From: Parietaria judaica
Taxonomy: Eukaryota; Streptophyta; Magnoliopsida; Rosales; Urticaceae
DNA: 64,000 nt
Reading direction: 5' to 3'
Assembly: GCA_954871525.1 (NCBI GenBank)
Contig: OX940861.1
Location: 36,531,201 to 36,595,200 of the forward strand
The notes beneath the pieces are model-generated. The model saw only the letters and a program-made list of their open reading frames with translations, did no database searches and was not told the DNA's origin. Position 1 is the first letter of the stretch, and every line of letters starts with the position of its first letter. The translations under genes were made by a program, and so were the position numbers. Shown piece by piece: positions 1 to 9,897 of the stretch.

Positions 1-1
1 A

Positions 2-283
2 TCTATTCCGGCAGCACTCCAAGACGATCTTGAACTCCTTGTGGAGCCAGGATCAGCTCTCGATCAGCGAATAGGGGCCGACGGTCACGATGAAGTTTTG
101 GTGGCCTGGAAGAACCTTCCGGATTATGAGGCCACATGGGAGAAGAAGGAGGCGCTTCGCCGACAATTCCCCGATTTCGACATTGAGCGCTCGCTTGCGG
201 ACAAGCTTCCTTTCGCGGCAGGGAGTAATGATAGACCCGGACTAATCACGTACCGGCGTCGCAAAGGAAAAAACGCTGTTTGA
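2..283 (+). CDS. Chromovirus (Ty3/Gypsy) polyprotein, C-terminal chromodomain, partial
   Basis: This is the last 93 codons of a Gypsy polyprotein; the reading frame is open from the window edge, so the true start lies upstream. It contains the plant chromovirus signature: an EVLVAWKNLPDYEATWE-type stretch followed by a QFPDFDIE motif, the hallmark of the integrase-linked chromodomain that is thought to steer integration toward particular chromatin. The stop is TGA at 281-283. A lysine/arginine-rich tail (RRRKGKN) precedes the stop. The rest of gag-pol lies outside the window, so activity cannot be judged. The family assignment rests on the motif only. Confidence 0.85.
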   Translation, partial: SIPAALQDDLELLVEPGSALDQRIGADGHDEVLVAWKNLPDYEATWEKKEALRRQFPDFDIERSLADKLPFAAGSNDRPGLITYRRRKGKNAV

Positions 284-556
284 TTTTAATAACTCTTTTC
301 TAGCTTTATGTTTAAGTTTAGTTCAGCTTTGTCGTTTGTTATTAAATAAGCACTTAGGCTGCCAAGGGCAGTTTAGTAATTTCAAATGTTATTGTGCTCC
401 AACTAGGGTATTAAAGTTGTAAGCCCTAGCCGACATTCCTTATGCATTGAAGAGAATAAAAGTTTCAGTTTGCATCACAGGAGAGATTCGATCACAACTC
501 TCGAAAGAGTGATCGGTAGATCATCGTGAATCACGTTTGGTTCGCGGGTTCTATCA
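281..556 (+). repeat. Probable 3' LTR of the chromovirus (edges approximate)
   Basis: The stretch right after the chromodomain stop has LTR-like features: it follows an A/G-rich run (about 262-272) that could be the polypurine tract, it contains an AATAAA signal near 455, and it ends around a TCTATCA. I place it by position, not by a second LTR copy, because the 5' LTR is outside the window. Confidence 0.45.
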
Positions 557-1041
557 ATAATTTTTTTAGGGAGATTGAAATTTAACAAAAACAACAAAGA
601 CCTGGGTTTGTTTTAGATGTGGAAGTGGACACGATAATGGCGCTCATCAGTGGAGGGAAAGGGGGAAGGAGGGAGGGTGAAGTGGGCCCAGTCAATGTTG
701 CCACGTCATCGACTGACTAACGGACATCCAATTAAGTGGACGGAATTTAACGGATAGAGTGATTAGTGCACATTAGCTATTTCTGCCGCAGTTTTTTGAC
801 ATTCGCATCATGCCTGAGGGAAATTGAAAACCTTGGCCACTTTTACCGCAAATTACCCTTTCTTAAATATAATTTATTAGCCAATTGTTACGTTGTCTAA
901 GCAATACAGTTATTACAGTTTTCATTCCATTCATAATTCAGATTCTCCGGAAAATATAATTCCCCTTACAGTTTCAACCGACGAAACTACGAATAAACAT
1001 CAGCCTTTATTTCAACAAAGCAAGAGAAAAAATAATCTTAC
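557..1041. other. Unresolved sequence between the chromovirus and the RCC1-like gene
   Basis: I see no gene here. The part at about 600-866 ends, read on the minus strand, with a GGGTAATTTGCGG terminus of the kind seen at Mutator-like inverted repeats, but no partner repeat is visible. The part at 867-1041 is AT-rich intron-like sequence. The missing 3' exons of the RCC1-like gene would be expected here and are absent. Confidence 0.35.
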
Positions 1042-4000
1042 GAGAAATTGCAGCTGTATGCTTCCAACCGCAAGATACCTGTGATTCAACATAATTCCAA
1101 CGATAATTTAGACCGTCTTAAGATTTTGATTGAAATATTTAAACAGGATATTTTTTAAATTAAATATTCAAAAACTAGACGACGGTATTAGACACGCAAT
1201 TTGGAGAGAGAATTACCTGGGTGACATTCGATTTTGAGAAAGGACCTTCTACTCTTTCAGGTTGATGAAAGACCATTGTATTACTGAAAGATTTAATATA
1301 CCACTTATCAGTATTTGAATTGTGCACATCTCAAAATGCATTTAAATACCGAACTCAATGATACCCGACACCAAGGCATCCGTTTTCGTTTGAACCCCAA
1401 GTGTAAAGGTCACCACCACCTGTGAGGTGAAATGAACAAGTTTCAAAACCAATCGATAAGGCAATCTTCAAAAGATGAGGGAAGTTGTAGTAAAAAAAGA
1501 GATCTCTTTTCTTTCGGGTTGAGTTTTGGTTTAGATGAAGATTATTATTACCGGGTTGAGTTTTGGTTTAGATGGCTTTTGGTTGAGTTTTGACTTTCAC
1601 TATGATAGTAGGGATTAATCTTCTTTTTATTGACTCAATAACGGAAATGCATTTCTCTATAGAACACTTACAATTGATAGGAAACAAACTTACATGTCAA
1701 GGCACATGTGTGATATCCTCCACACACAACTTCTTCTGAACAAGGAAGCTCGGTAATTAACGACGGTATAGTTTCACTGTTTGAATCTCTGAAACCCTAT
1801 TGTCATGAAGAAAGCGTGAGCCATTCTAGCGAATATTTCGATTCAATTAAATAGAATGATTCAGCTACACACCACTTTATCAGCTGGTCTTTCTCCAAAT
1901 ATAAAAACTGAACCATTTTCTGATATTCAGAGAAATATTAGATACAGAAAAAGAGAACCTAAAGTTAGGTCAGGACAAGCCGAACGAAATAGTTAAATCA
2001 CAAAAGGGCCAATAAAGTACCATCAACACATGCTGAATGAAGCAAGCCAGCAGCAACGTTTTTCACCTTATTATTTTCAACAACAAGAAATAAAAATTAA
2101 TCAAAAAGAGGACACAGCAGATGCATAAATATAAACAAAAAGCGAAAAAGTAAATCAATGAGGCGCATTTAAGAACAATCAGAGTTCGAAGGAAACAAAT
2201 TATACCTTGATTCCCTCGAGTTTCTTTATAAGCCTTGGCGTATATTCACTGCAAAAGTGTATATATATTTTGGATTAATAGATACTGATGGATCCCGGAT
2301 TTATAAACGGAATTTTATTGAATAAACACGTCAAAGAGAACCGGGCACGTGAGTTCGAGAGCACGGCCAACTCTCCCGACGGTGGAGACTGTCACAAACG
2401 ACTATTTTCTGCACAAGGGATAAAACCCTAATCTCCTAGACTATATAACAATCGACATAGTCTAGGGTTTATTTCCTAAAATAACTAATTACTCTAATAA
2501 AAAGGAAATAATAATAAACACTTAATTAAATAAATATAAAACTACTTAATTGCCTCTAAACCTAAATACGGTTCCATCATTACTCCGCCCTCAAAACTGA
2601 GCTTGTCCTCAAGCTCAATCTCCTCTGCGATGCCCACGCGTTCTTCGAGATTCTTCACGATCGTAGTTATCCTTGCTGAAGCGCTCTTCGAATCTATCCG
2701 CAAAGTCCTCCCACGATTTGAAATGATCGTTGTGATTCAAACCACTTACGCTCCTTCCCGTCTAGATAACGGTACGCTTCGTCCACTTTATCATACCACT
2801 TCATTCTTCTCCGAGAAAAGCACATCTCGGCTCGCTCCAACCATTCTTCGGCGTCATTCCCATCGAAATATATCATTCCTATATTTTTGCTCGAGTTTCC
2901 ATCACGTTCATATCTGTCCATGTGGCGAGCAAGAGTGTACTGCCCCGTTGTCTTCAGCTTATTGTTCAGCCCCTGCCATGGCTCCTTCCCGGGCCAATAA
3001 GCCCACTCTCGTGAGCCCACGTCCCCACAATCGTCGTTTGGCCCCAAACTGCCTCCTTTTGATGCTAAACCTAGATTAAGCATTTCTGGACTGTTTTTAA
3101 AATTTCTGCCGCTGGACCTGCTGCCGCCGGAATATTCGCCGGAACCTGGACCTCCGCCACTTCCGCCGCCGGTGCCGGCAGTCATTGAAGTGAAGTCGCG
3201 GAATGTCTTTTCCCTTAAATCTAGGTTTTTAAACCCTAGATTTAGGGTTTGGAGCTTCCCACTGCTTCCTGCCGGAGTTACGCCGGAGCCTGCGTCGCCG
3301 GATATGTCACCGGAGACTGCGCCGCCGCCACCACTAGTGGCGGCCGTGACCCCAACTTTGCCCAATACTCCAACTTTTTCCAGATTTAGGTTATGAAACC
3401 CTAGATCTAGAATTTTTGTGTTGCTGTTTGCGTCACCGCCGCCTTTCGGAAGGATTTTGCTGCTGTCCGCGGTGGCTAGCGCCTCCAGCTTCGCCTCAAG
3501 GACATCTAGGCGCGATTCCATCCTCGCCTCGACGACTTGTTGGCGCTCCACCATCTTCTCCTCGAATTCATCTTGCTGCGATTCCATTTTCTCCTCGAAA
3601 TCGTCTTGCTGCGATTTCATCTTCTGCTCAAGCGTCGTTAGGTGCGATTGGATCGCCACCATGAACGCACGCATCTCCGTCTGAAAATCTTCAGTAACGG
3701 TTGTCATCTCTGTCCCAAGATCGTCGCTCTGATACCAATTTGATGGATCCCGGATTTATAAACGGAATTTTATTGAATAAATACGTCAAAGAGAACCGGG
3801 CACGTGAGTTCGAGAGCACGGCCAACTCTCCCGACGGTGGAGACTAGGGGTGAACAAACGAGTCTTCGGTTCGGTTTTCATAACTATTTATACAGATTGC
3901 CGCATTTAGGGTTTTTTTCAATTTTAGAACCGAAAGCCGCACTATTGAAGCTTAAAACCAATTTTACCGACTATCCATATATCGGTTTTAAATTCGGTTT

Positions 4001-4083
4001 AAATTCGGTTTTAACCGCATTTTTACAAAACTCAATATAATCATCATATATTTGAAAAATCAAATAGTACAACATAATCTAAA

Positions 4084-4142
<59 letters not shown>

Positions 4143-6519
4143 CATCCATGAAATGATTCAAATGGAGTTAATTCTCCTACGGCCTTTATTCATTCTTATT
4201 CAAACGGGAAGAAATAATTGCAATAACAACAAAAACTGTTCAAAATAAAATAAGATTAAATGAATCAATGACAAAATCCATGCCAAAACATTGTTATATA
4301 GATATTAAATGCTAAAAGTTCTACATTTATCTATTTTTAAATATATAAAAACATACAAATCTATTATCGGGTTATTCGGTAATCGGTAGCGGTTTTTACC
4401 GTGAAAACCGTAACCGCTACCATTTAGCAAAAAACGGTAGCGGTTTAAACCGTACTTTTTTGGTATTTTAAAAAAAGCATAAATTTTCGGTAGTGAAACT
4501 ATCGGTAAATTAATGTTATCGGTTTTAGATTCGGTTTAGGGTCTTTTTTGTACACCCCTAGTGGAGACTGTCACAAACGACTATTTTCTGCACAAGGGAT
4601 AAAACCCTAATCTCCTAGACTATATAACAATCGACATAGTCTAGGGTTTATTTCCTAAAATAACTAATTACTCTAATAAAAAGGAAATAATAATAAACAC
4701 TTAATTAAATAAATATAAAACTACTCAATTGCCTCTAAACCTAAATACGGTTCCATCAGATACCTCAGAGAAGTGGGCCGTACATGAACTTCTTTCTCTC
4801 TAAAATTCAACAGGATTTTTTGGAATGATATTTTCTTCCTATACCCAGACAAAAGAAAGTTTTATTTTTATATTTTGGGGCTAATTTTTTACATCGACAA
4901 ACAAATGGAAAACATTGAAAAACCAAGGGTTCATTATGAAAATTAGTTTAAGAAGTCTATATGATTTTGGCCAACAACTCATACGATATTGAAAACACAA
5001 CTGCTGATACAGAACACATCGCGGATAAAACGAAACCAGATTAAAAAAAAAAAAGTTCACTTGTAAAAACAAAGAATGTAAAATATAAACTAACCTGGTA
5101 CTTCTAAAGAAGCCAGATATGCTAGCATCACGGCCATGCCCAAGTCTTCCATACTCTCCTCCTCCCCAACTCAAAGCTTCACCTCCATCTACGGGATAAC
5201 AAAAGAATACCTTGTTGAAATATAGCTTTAATTTCTTTATTTTGTTTATCTTGTTATATCCTAATTAATTATTATTATTATTATGTTCATGCTTTTAGTT
5301 AGTCTTAATTAATGTGAACTTCCCGAATAAAAATATCAAAAAATTAATTCCCGAATTTCAACATACATACGGAAAAATTCATGAATCAACTATGGGACGG
5401 ATTTCATGAGCTGTTAAGCATTGGAGGGATTAAGAAAAGGCTAATTTGCTGCTTTAATGCATATATACCATTTAAAAGATGTAAACTATAGTACATGGAC
5501 ACCTTTAAGAATAGTTGAGCATTCCAGAACGTTTTTACATACCAGTAACAGCAACCGTGTGTTCTGATCCCAAAGCCGCAATCTTTATGGCCATTCCAGT
5601 CAAGCTTTCAACTTTGCTAGGTACCGGAACTGCTTTTGGAGCCCCTGCACAAGATCAGTAAATCCTAGATTTTCAGTTGAGGTAAACAGCCACTAGAATG
5701 ATTCAAAATGCCCATAAAAATAAGTTACGAGAGTGCACGTTCTACAAAACGAAATAGAAGTAAAGTCGCATCGATACTTTTTCCGAGGCCAAGTTGTCCA
5801 TTTGAGTTCTTCCCCCACATATAGAGCTCTCCATCAGCTAATAAACAAAATTACAGTATTAATATGAAGTTAAGTACCATCTCAGTACAGTATTCCATAC
5901 AAGAATCACAGCATCAAGTCAATGAGGAATATTATCATACTACCAAACACAGACCTGTAATAGCACAAGAGTGATAATAACCGGCTGATATTTGAACGAT
6001 TTCCTTTCGAAATCCAGAAACCTCCATGGGAATCTGCAACAGGACAAGCAAGAAATATATATATATCATAATGTTTGATCGAACAAGAGTATCGGCAAAA
6101 AGGAAAGGATCAATAGACCATACAGTAGAGTTAGGTGTGTCACTCGATTGCCCGAGCTGTCCGAAATCATTGAGACCGGCGGCGTAGACACATCCAGATT
6201 CCGTGAGGAAGAGCGTGTGAGCTCCGCCACACGCGATCGCGCGGAGTCCTTGGCCGCCGAACGCCGAGGGCGGCAGCGGAGTCGGCCGCCAGTGCGAGTC
6301 GAGGGCGCGCAGGCCGAGCCTGCCATGGTCGCCGTTACCCCAAACCGCCGCGAATCTCTGCCCCGCGTCCGCCTGTCCGCGACTCCACAACCACCGTCTC
6401 GCCAACCCTGCCGCGGATCGCAATCCGCTTCTTCCGGCGGATCGGATTGGCCTCCACATTTGGCTGGGTCGGGAGCTTCCTGGAGAAGATTCAGAAGAAG
6501 GAATTGGAGGTTTGAGCAT
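1042..6519 (-). CDS. RCC1-repeat (RCC1/UVR8/RUG-like) protein gene, 3' end missing
   Basis: A spliced minus-strand gene for a seven-bladed beta-propeller protein of the RCC1 family. Exons read by eye, in transcript order: 6519-6124, 6033-5955, 5837-5778, 5644-5543, 5188-5095, 2248-2206, 2066-2021, 1919-1871 (3' edge uncertain), 1788-1694, 1419-1365, 1283-1217, 1078-1042. Repeat signatures recur: AVWGNGDHGRLGL, AAGLNDFGQLG, LYMWGKNSNGQLGLG, LSWGGGEYGRLGHG, LYTWGSNENGCLGVG and CGWKHTAAIS. The N-terminus is rich in R, S and A with few acidic residues, compatible with organelle import; RUG3-like mitochondrial proteins are one possibility. Start at 6519 or the second Met at 6459 (MWRP). About 374 codons are visible; the family usually runs past 440, so the last blade(s) are missing. 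Either the rest lies beyond a large transposon-filled intron or the gene is truncated. A 2.5-kb LTR element sits in the 5094-2249 intron. Confidence 0.82.
2286..2579 (-). repeat. 3' LTR of the gag-only element
   Basis: A 294-bp LTR with the short inverted ends TGATGGA and TCCATCA. It is flanked on its left by the GATAC duplication. Confidence 0.9.
2615..3707 (-). pseudogene. Gypsy-type gag, one frameshift
   Basis: A gag-like protein with an N-terminal coiled coil made of repeated Q/E/K-rich heptads (about residues 10-75), a Gly/Ser-rich linker, and a C-terminal retrotransposon-gag region with the typical YFDGNDAEEWLERAE and WYDKVDEAYRYLDG motifs. The first frame runs 3707-2694 and ends after KWFESQ. 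A one-base shift near 2715 puts the family-typical continuation (WEDFADRFEERF) in another frame that ends at TGA 2615-2617. No CCHC zinc knuckle and no pol follow. The shift means the copy probably depends on proteins from elsewhere for mobility; the shift itself could also be a young mutation. Confidence 0.75.
3727..3738 (-). other. Primer-binding site, initiator-Met tRNA
   Basis: On the minus strand this reads TGGTATCAGAGC, the standard plant tRNA-iMet primer site, two bases inside the LTR ending at 3741. It fixes the orientation of the gag-only element. Confidence 0.9.
3741..4758 (-). repeat. 5' LTR of the gag-only element, split by a MITE
   Basis: The second LTR copy, starting at 3741 and ending at 4758. 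It matches 2286-2579 except for the 716-bp insertion at 3845-4560 plus its duplicated 8 bases. Confidence 0.9.
3845..4560. mobile_element. hAT-type MITE, 8-bp TSD
   Basis: A 716-bp non-coding insertion in the LTR. Ends are TAGGGGTGAACAA and TTGTACACCCCTA, an inverted repeat resembling the Ac-like hAT terminus. The flanks are exact 8-bp duplications GTGGAGAC (3837-3844 and 4561-4568), the hAT signature. The subterminal regions carry many CGGTTTT/AAACCG copies in both orientations, as expected of transposase binding sites in hAT elements. A (TA)n run of about 50 bp lies at 4085-4138. Confidence 0.92.
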
Positions 6520-6811
6520 GTGAAGCTTGGAAAATGGCGTTGAGAAATTGCTTGGCTAACAATGGCGCAACGTTTTCCCTCTCTTTTTCTCTCATTCCTT
6601 AGCTCTGTAAAACAGTATTTTCCCATAGACAAAAATATTTTTAATTAGTGTAAAATTAATTATTTTAATTAGTTTTTGCAAATGTATTAGGCCCCGTACC
6701 CATCACTCTATTTTTCAGTTTATTTTTTAACAAACACTCTATTTTTCAGACCACTTTTATCCTCTTTATCTCTTAAGCTTAACTACAGTTATATACTTAT
6801 ATTTATTTATT
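6520..6811. promoter_or_regulatory. Presumed RCC1-gene promoter region
   Basis: About 290 bp separate the RCC1 start codon from the Mutator-like element. The sequence is AT-rich and I could not define a TATA box confidently. The transposon therefore abuts the promoter. Confidence 0.3.
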
Positions 6812-6889
6812 AAGATTATTAGCAAAATACTCAATTATGGTCAAACTATTTTAAAAAATACTCAAGGTTTAATTAATCCAAAACATGCT

Positions 6890-7304
6890 CAATTTAAAGG
6901 TTATTTCTCAAAAATACCCCTAAAGTCTTCGAGCCTCTGAAACGCGAGCTATCCTTCTCCTTCACGTCGAATCCTTCTGTGCTTCGAAAGGGCTTCGCCG
7001 GAGAAGACGAGCAGAGGAGCGTGCGCAGATCTTGGACCTGGAGAAGATGAGCTGAGTGTTGTGCAGGTTCGCTGGAGAGAAGCTCGCGAGGAGAGGAGGA
7101 AGACCTCAGACGACGGAGAGAAGCCACCGGAGAAGACAAAGCTCGGTTCTGAGAAGCTTCGAAGAGAGAGATTCACGTAGAGATCTGAGAAGTGCGTGGT
7201 TCGCCGGAGAAGAAGCTCGCTGCGACGGAGCTGAGGTCGCGACGGGATCTGGGTAGGCCACGAGAGAGAAGCGCGGGCGGAGGAACGTGTACTAATTTCG
7301 GGAG
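6890..7304. other. GC- and purine-rich left arm of the Mutator-like element
   Basis: This arm carries repeated CGCCGGAGAAG-like words and short open frames on both strands. I do not recognise a protein. It may be part of a captured gene's 5' region or element-specific sequence. It has no counterpart in the right arm. Confidence 0.35.
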
Positions 7305-7390
7305 TGTGTAGTTGTGTAGTGTTTGTGTGTTGATTCAAATCTTGGAAGGTTTAGCTGAACAATGATCGAAAATTATGGAAGTGAATGTTT
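7305..7390 (+). repeat. Internal inverted repeat, left copy
   Basis: About 85 bp including GTGTAGTGTTTGTGTGTTGA and CTTGGAAGGTTTAGCTGAAC. The reverse complement occurs at about 13228-13318 with only a few differences. Confidence 0.9.
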
Positions 7391-7404
7391 GGAGAATTAT
7401 TAAT

Positions 7405-8025
7405 ATGGTGGGAGTCGGCGACGGCGCTAGACCGCGGTGCCAAACAGAGATCACTGCCAAACAAGATCCCAAACTCGCCGGAGCAGGCCCTAGACCGCCG
7501 CTCGCCGGAGCTCCCCCGCCGCCGAATACTCGTCCCCGCTTCGACCCCGTCGACCGCGAAAAGGTTCTTTGATTCTCCCTATTTCTTCTCCGTTTCTCAG
7601 CTCTGACACTTCGCTGTGTTTCCGTCGCAGATTTGCCCCTTATTGCTTAGGGTTTTCACTAAGGTAAGGTATTGAATCCGAATTGGTTCAAGTAGCTTGC
7701 GATCTTGACCAGAAAGTTCATGAATTTGACCTTGTGTGATTTCGCTTGCCTGTAGATTGGGAATCATCACAGCGAGGAAGAATTCGCCGGGAGAGGCAAA
7801 GAGCCGAAAGACGAGGTTCAAATCTACACGTGGAAAGACGGGACGTTGCGCAAGTTCACCGATCTTGTAAGCACATATGCTTTTATATCGTAGAGAAATC
7901 GCTTATCTTTTCATGTTTTTCGATTGAGTTTGTTTCGTGTTTTTTACTGATTCAGCTGTTCTTCAGGTCAAAGAAGTGGCGCCCGAAGCACAGAGGCGTA
8001 ACGCGAAGCTTTCCTTTGCTTTTGT
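7405..8025 (+). pseudogene. SAP18: SAP18 gene fragment captured by the Mutator-like element
   Basis: Four exons of SAP18, the ubiquitin-fold subunit of Sin3/histone-deacetylase and ASAP RNA-processing complexes, are preserved with introns: 7405-7563, 7631-7663, 7756-7866, 7967 to about 8025. Diagnostic residues are FDPVDREK, CPLLLRVFTK, HHSEEEFAGRGKEPKDEVQI, YTWKDGTLRKFTDLV and KEVAPEAQRRNAKLSFAF. Splice sites look intact and no frameshift is evident. The protein stops being SAP18-like after FAFV, where the GTAAC array begins; the C-terminal beta strands (the last third of the family's roughly 150 residues) are missing. The Met at 7405 lies in a SAP18-like N-terminal Pro-rich region; an earlier in-frame Met at 7375 lies in the inverted repeat. 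It is probably non-functional as SAP18. Confidence 0.85.
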
Positions 8026-9897
8026 AACTCCAGTTACGTTGTGTAACTCTTATTACATATATAATTACAAGTGTAACTACAGATGTGAAATTACGGTAAT
8101 GTAACTACAATTACATAATTGTAGTTATGCTATACATAATTGTATGTCACTATTTTTCAAAAATATTGAATTTAAATTCTTTTATGTAACTCCAATAACG
8201 TGAAACTACTGTTACATACTTTTAGATGGGGACTCATTTAATATAATTATATGTAACATAAGTGTAATTATATATGACTAGAATTACGAATGTGTAAGTC
8301 TAGTTACATAAGTGTAACTTCAGTCACAAAAGTGTAACTTCGGTTACAAAAATTGTTTTAATACTTCCAAATTAATTCGAATAAAGAAAAAACACTAAAT
8401 TATTATTTTAAGAAATATATTGAAATTTGATTCCATAATAAATACATTTTTAATATCGTTTCGTTTTGTCAATAAAAGAGCGAAAACACACCGTTTCTCT
8501 GACTTACAGACTTGCACCGTTTCTTATGTATAATCTCTTAATATGTAACATAAGTGTAATTATATATGACTAGAATTACAAAATTGTAACTCCAGTTACA
8601 AAAGTATAACTCTAGTTACATACGTGTAACTTCAGTTACATAAGTGTTTCTCTAATGACAAAAGTTTAACTCTAGTTACGTTGTGTAACTCTTATTACAT
8701 ATATAATTATAAGTGTAATTATATATGTGAAATTACGGTAATGTAACTACAATTACATAATTGTACTAAAGTTACCAAAATGTAACTTTAGTTACATAAG
8801 TGTAACTCCAGTTACCCAAGTGTAACTGTAGTTACCCAAATATAATTTTAGTAACTTTAGTTACATAAATGTAACTGCAGTTACCCAAGTGTAATTGTAC
8901 ATACCCAAATGTAACTTTAGTAACATAAGTGTAACTCTTGTTACCCAAATGTAACTTTAGTTACATAAGTGTAACTCCAGTTACCCAAATGTAATTTTAG
9001 TAACTTTAGTTACATAAGTGTAACTGCAGTTACCGAAGTGTAATTGTAGTTGCCCAGATATAACTTTAGTTACATAAGTGTAACTGTTGTTATCCAAGTG
9101 TAACTGTAGTTACCAAAATGTAACTTTAGGTACATAAGTGTAACTCCAGTTACATAAGTGTAACTGTAGTTACCCAAATGTAATTTTAGTAACTTTAGTT
9201 ACATAAGTGTAACTGAAGTTACCCAAGTGTAACTGTACTTACCCAAATGTAACTTTAGTTACATAAGTGTAACTCTTGTTACCCAAGTGTAACTGTAATT
9301 ACCCAAATGTAACTTTAGTTACCCAAGTGTAACTGTAGTTACCCAAATGTAATTTTAGTAACTTTAGTTACATAAGTGTAACTCTTGTTACCCAAGTGTA
9401 ACTGTAGTTACCCAAATGTAACTTTGGTTACATAAGTGTAACTCCAGTTACATAAGTGTTAATGTAGCTACCTAAGTGTAAATGTAGTTTCCTAAGTGTA
9501 GTTATAATTACGTAACTTTAATTACATAAGTGTAACTGTAGTTACCCAAGTGTAACTACAGTTACATTTTTTGACTAAGAATTTCATAATTACAATTTCC
9601 TTTTAACACCTCTTAGATAGCATTTTTAAATCTTCTCTTGTGAATATATATGATTCGGACTTACCGAACCTGTAACAATTGTAATTTTTGAATTTATTAT
9701 ATAAATACCAATTTTAAAATAATGTAACTTTAGTTACAAAAGTTTAAATGTAGTTAAATAAGTGTAACTACAGTTACAGGCTTATCGACTACTTCGGCGC
9801 TCGTATTGAATTCTCTTCGGCCATGCTATGTTGTGTAACTCTTATTACATATATAATTATAATTGTAATTAAATATGTGAAATTACGGTACTGTAAC
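8026..9897. repeat. GTAAC/GTTAC palindromic satellite-like array, part 1
   Basis: Dozens of copies of GTAACT(N)AGTTAC spaced by ACATAAGT or CCCAAATGT, giving a 20-40 bp higher-order pattern that is densest at 8560-9560. Each GTAAC is followed after a few bases by its complement GTTAC, so every unit is a small dyad. No open frame is conserved. The stretch at 9561-9720 is a degenerate gap. Confidence 0.9.

Larger units (their letters stand above)
2286..4758 (-). mobile_element. Gag-only LTR retrotransposon (TR-GAG type) in an RCC1 intron
   Basis: A complete element with a 5-bp target-site duplication GATAC (2281-2285 and 4759-4763). LTRs begin TGATGGA and end TCCATCA. The initiator-Met primer site lies beside the right LTR at 3727-3738, and a purine-rich tract lies beside the left LTR (2580-2600), so transcription runs on the minus strand. 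The internal region (2580-3740) encodes only a Gypsy-type gag; no protease, reverse transcriptase or integrase is present. Without the nested MITE the element is about 1.75 kb, in the range of plant TR-GAG non-autonomous elements. The two LTRs differ at roughly two positions by eye, pointing to a recent insertion. Confidence 0.9.

Noticed and set aside
6148..6543. 131-codon plus-strand open frame
   Set aside because: Antisense shadow of RCC1 exon 1, which is GC-rich and has clear RCC1 motifs on the other strand.
7375..7572. 65-codon frame treated as a separate small gene
   Set aside because: It is SAP18 exon 1 read through its donor site.
8026..9560. Regular repeats with spacers, CRISPR-like at first glance
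   Set aside because: Units are short palindromes without unique spacers, in plant nuclear DNA with spliced genes; no cas genes.
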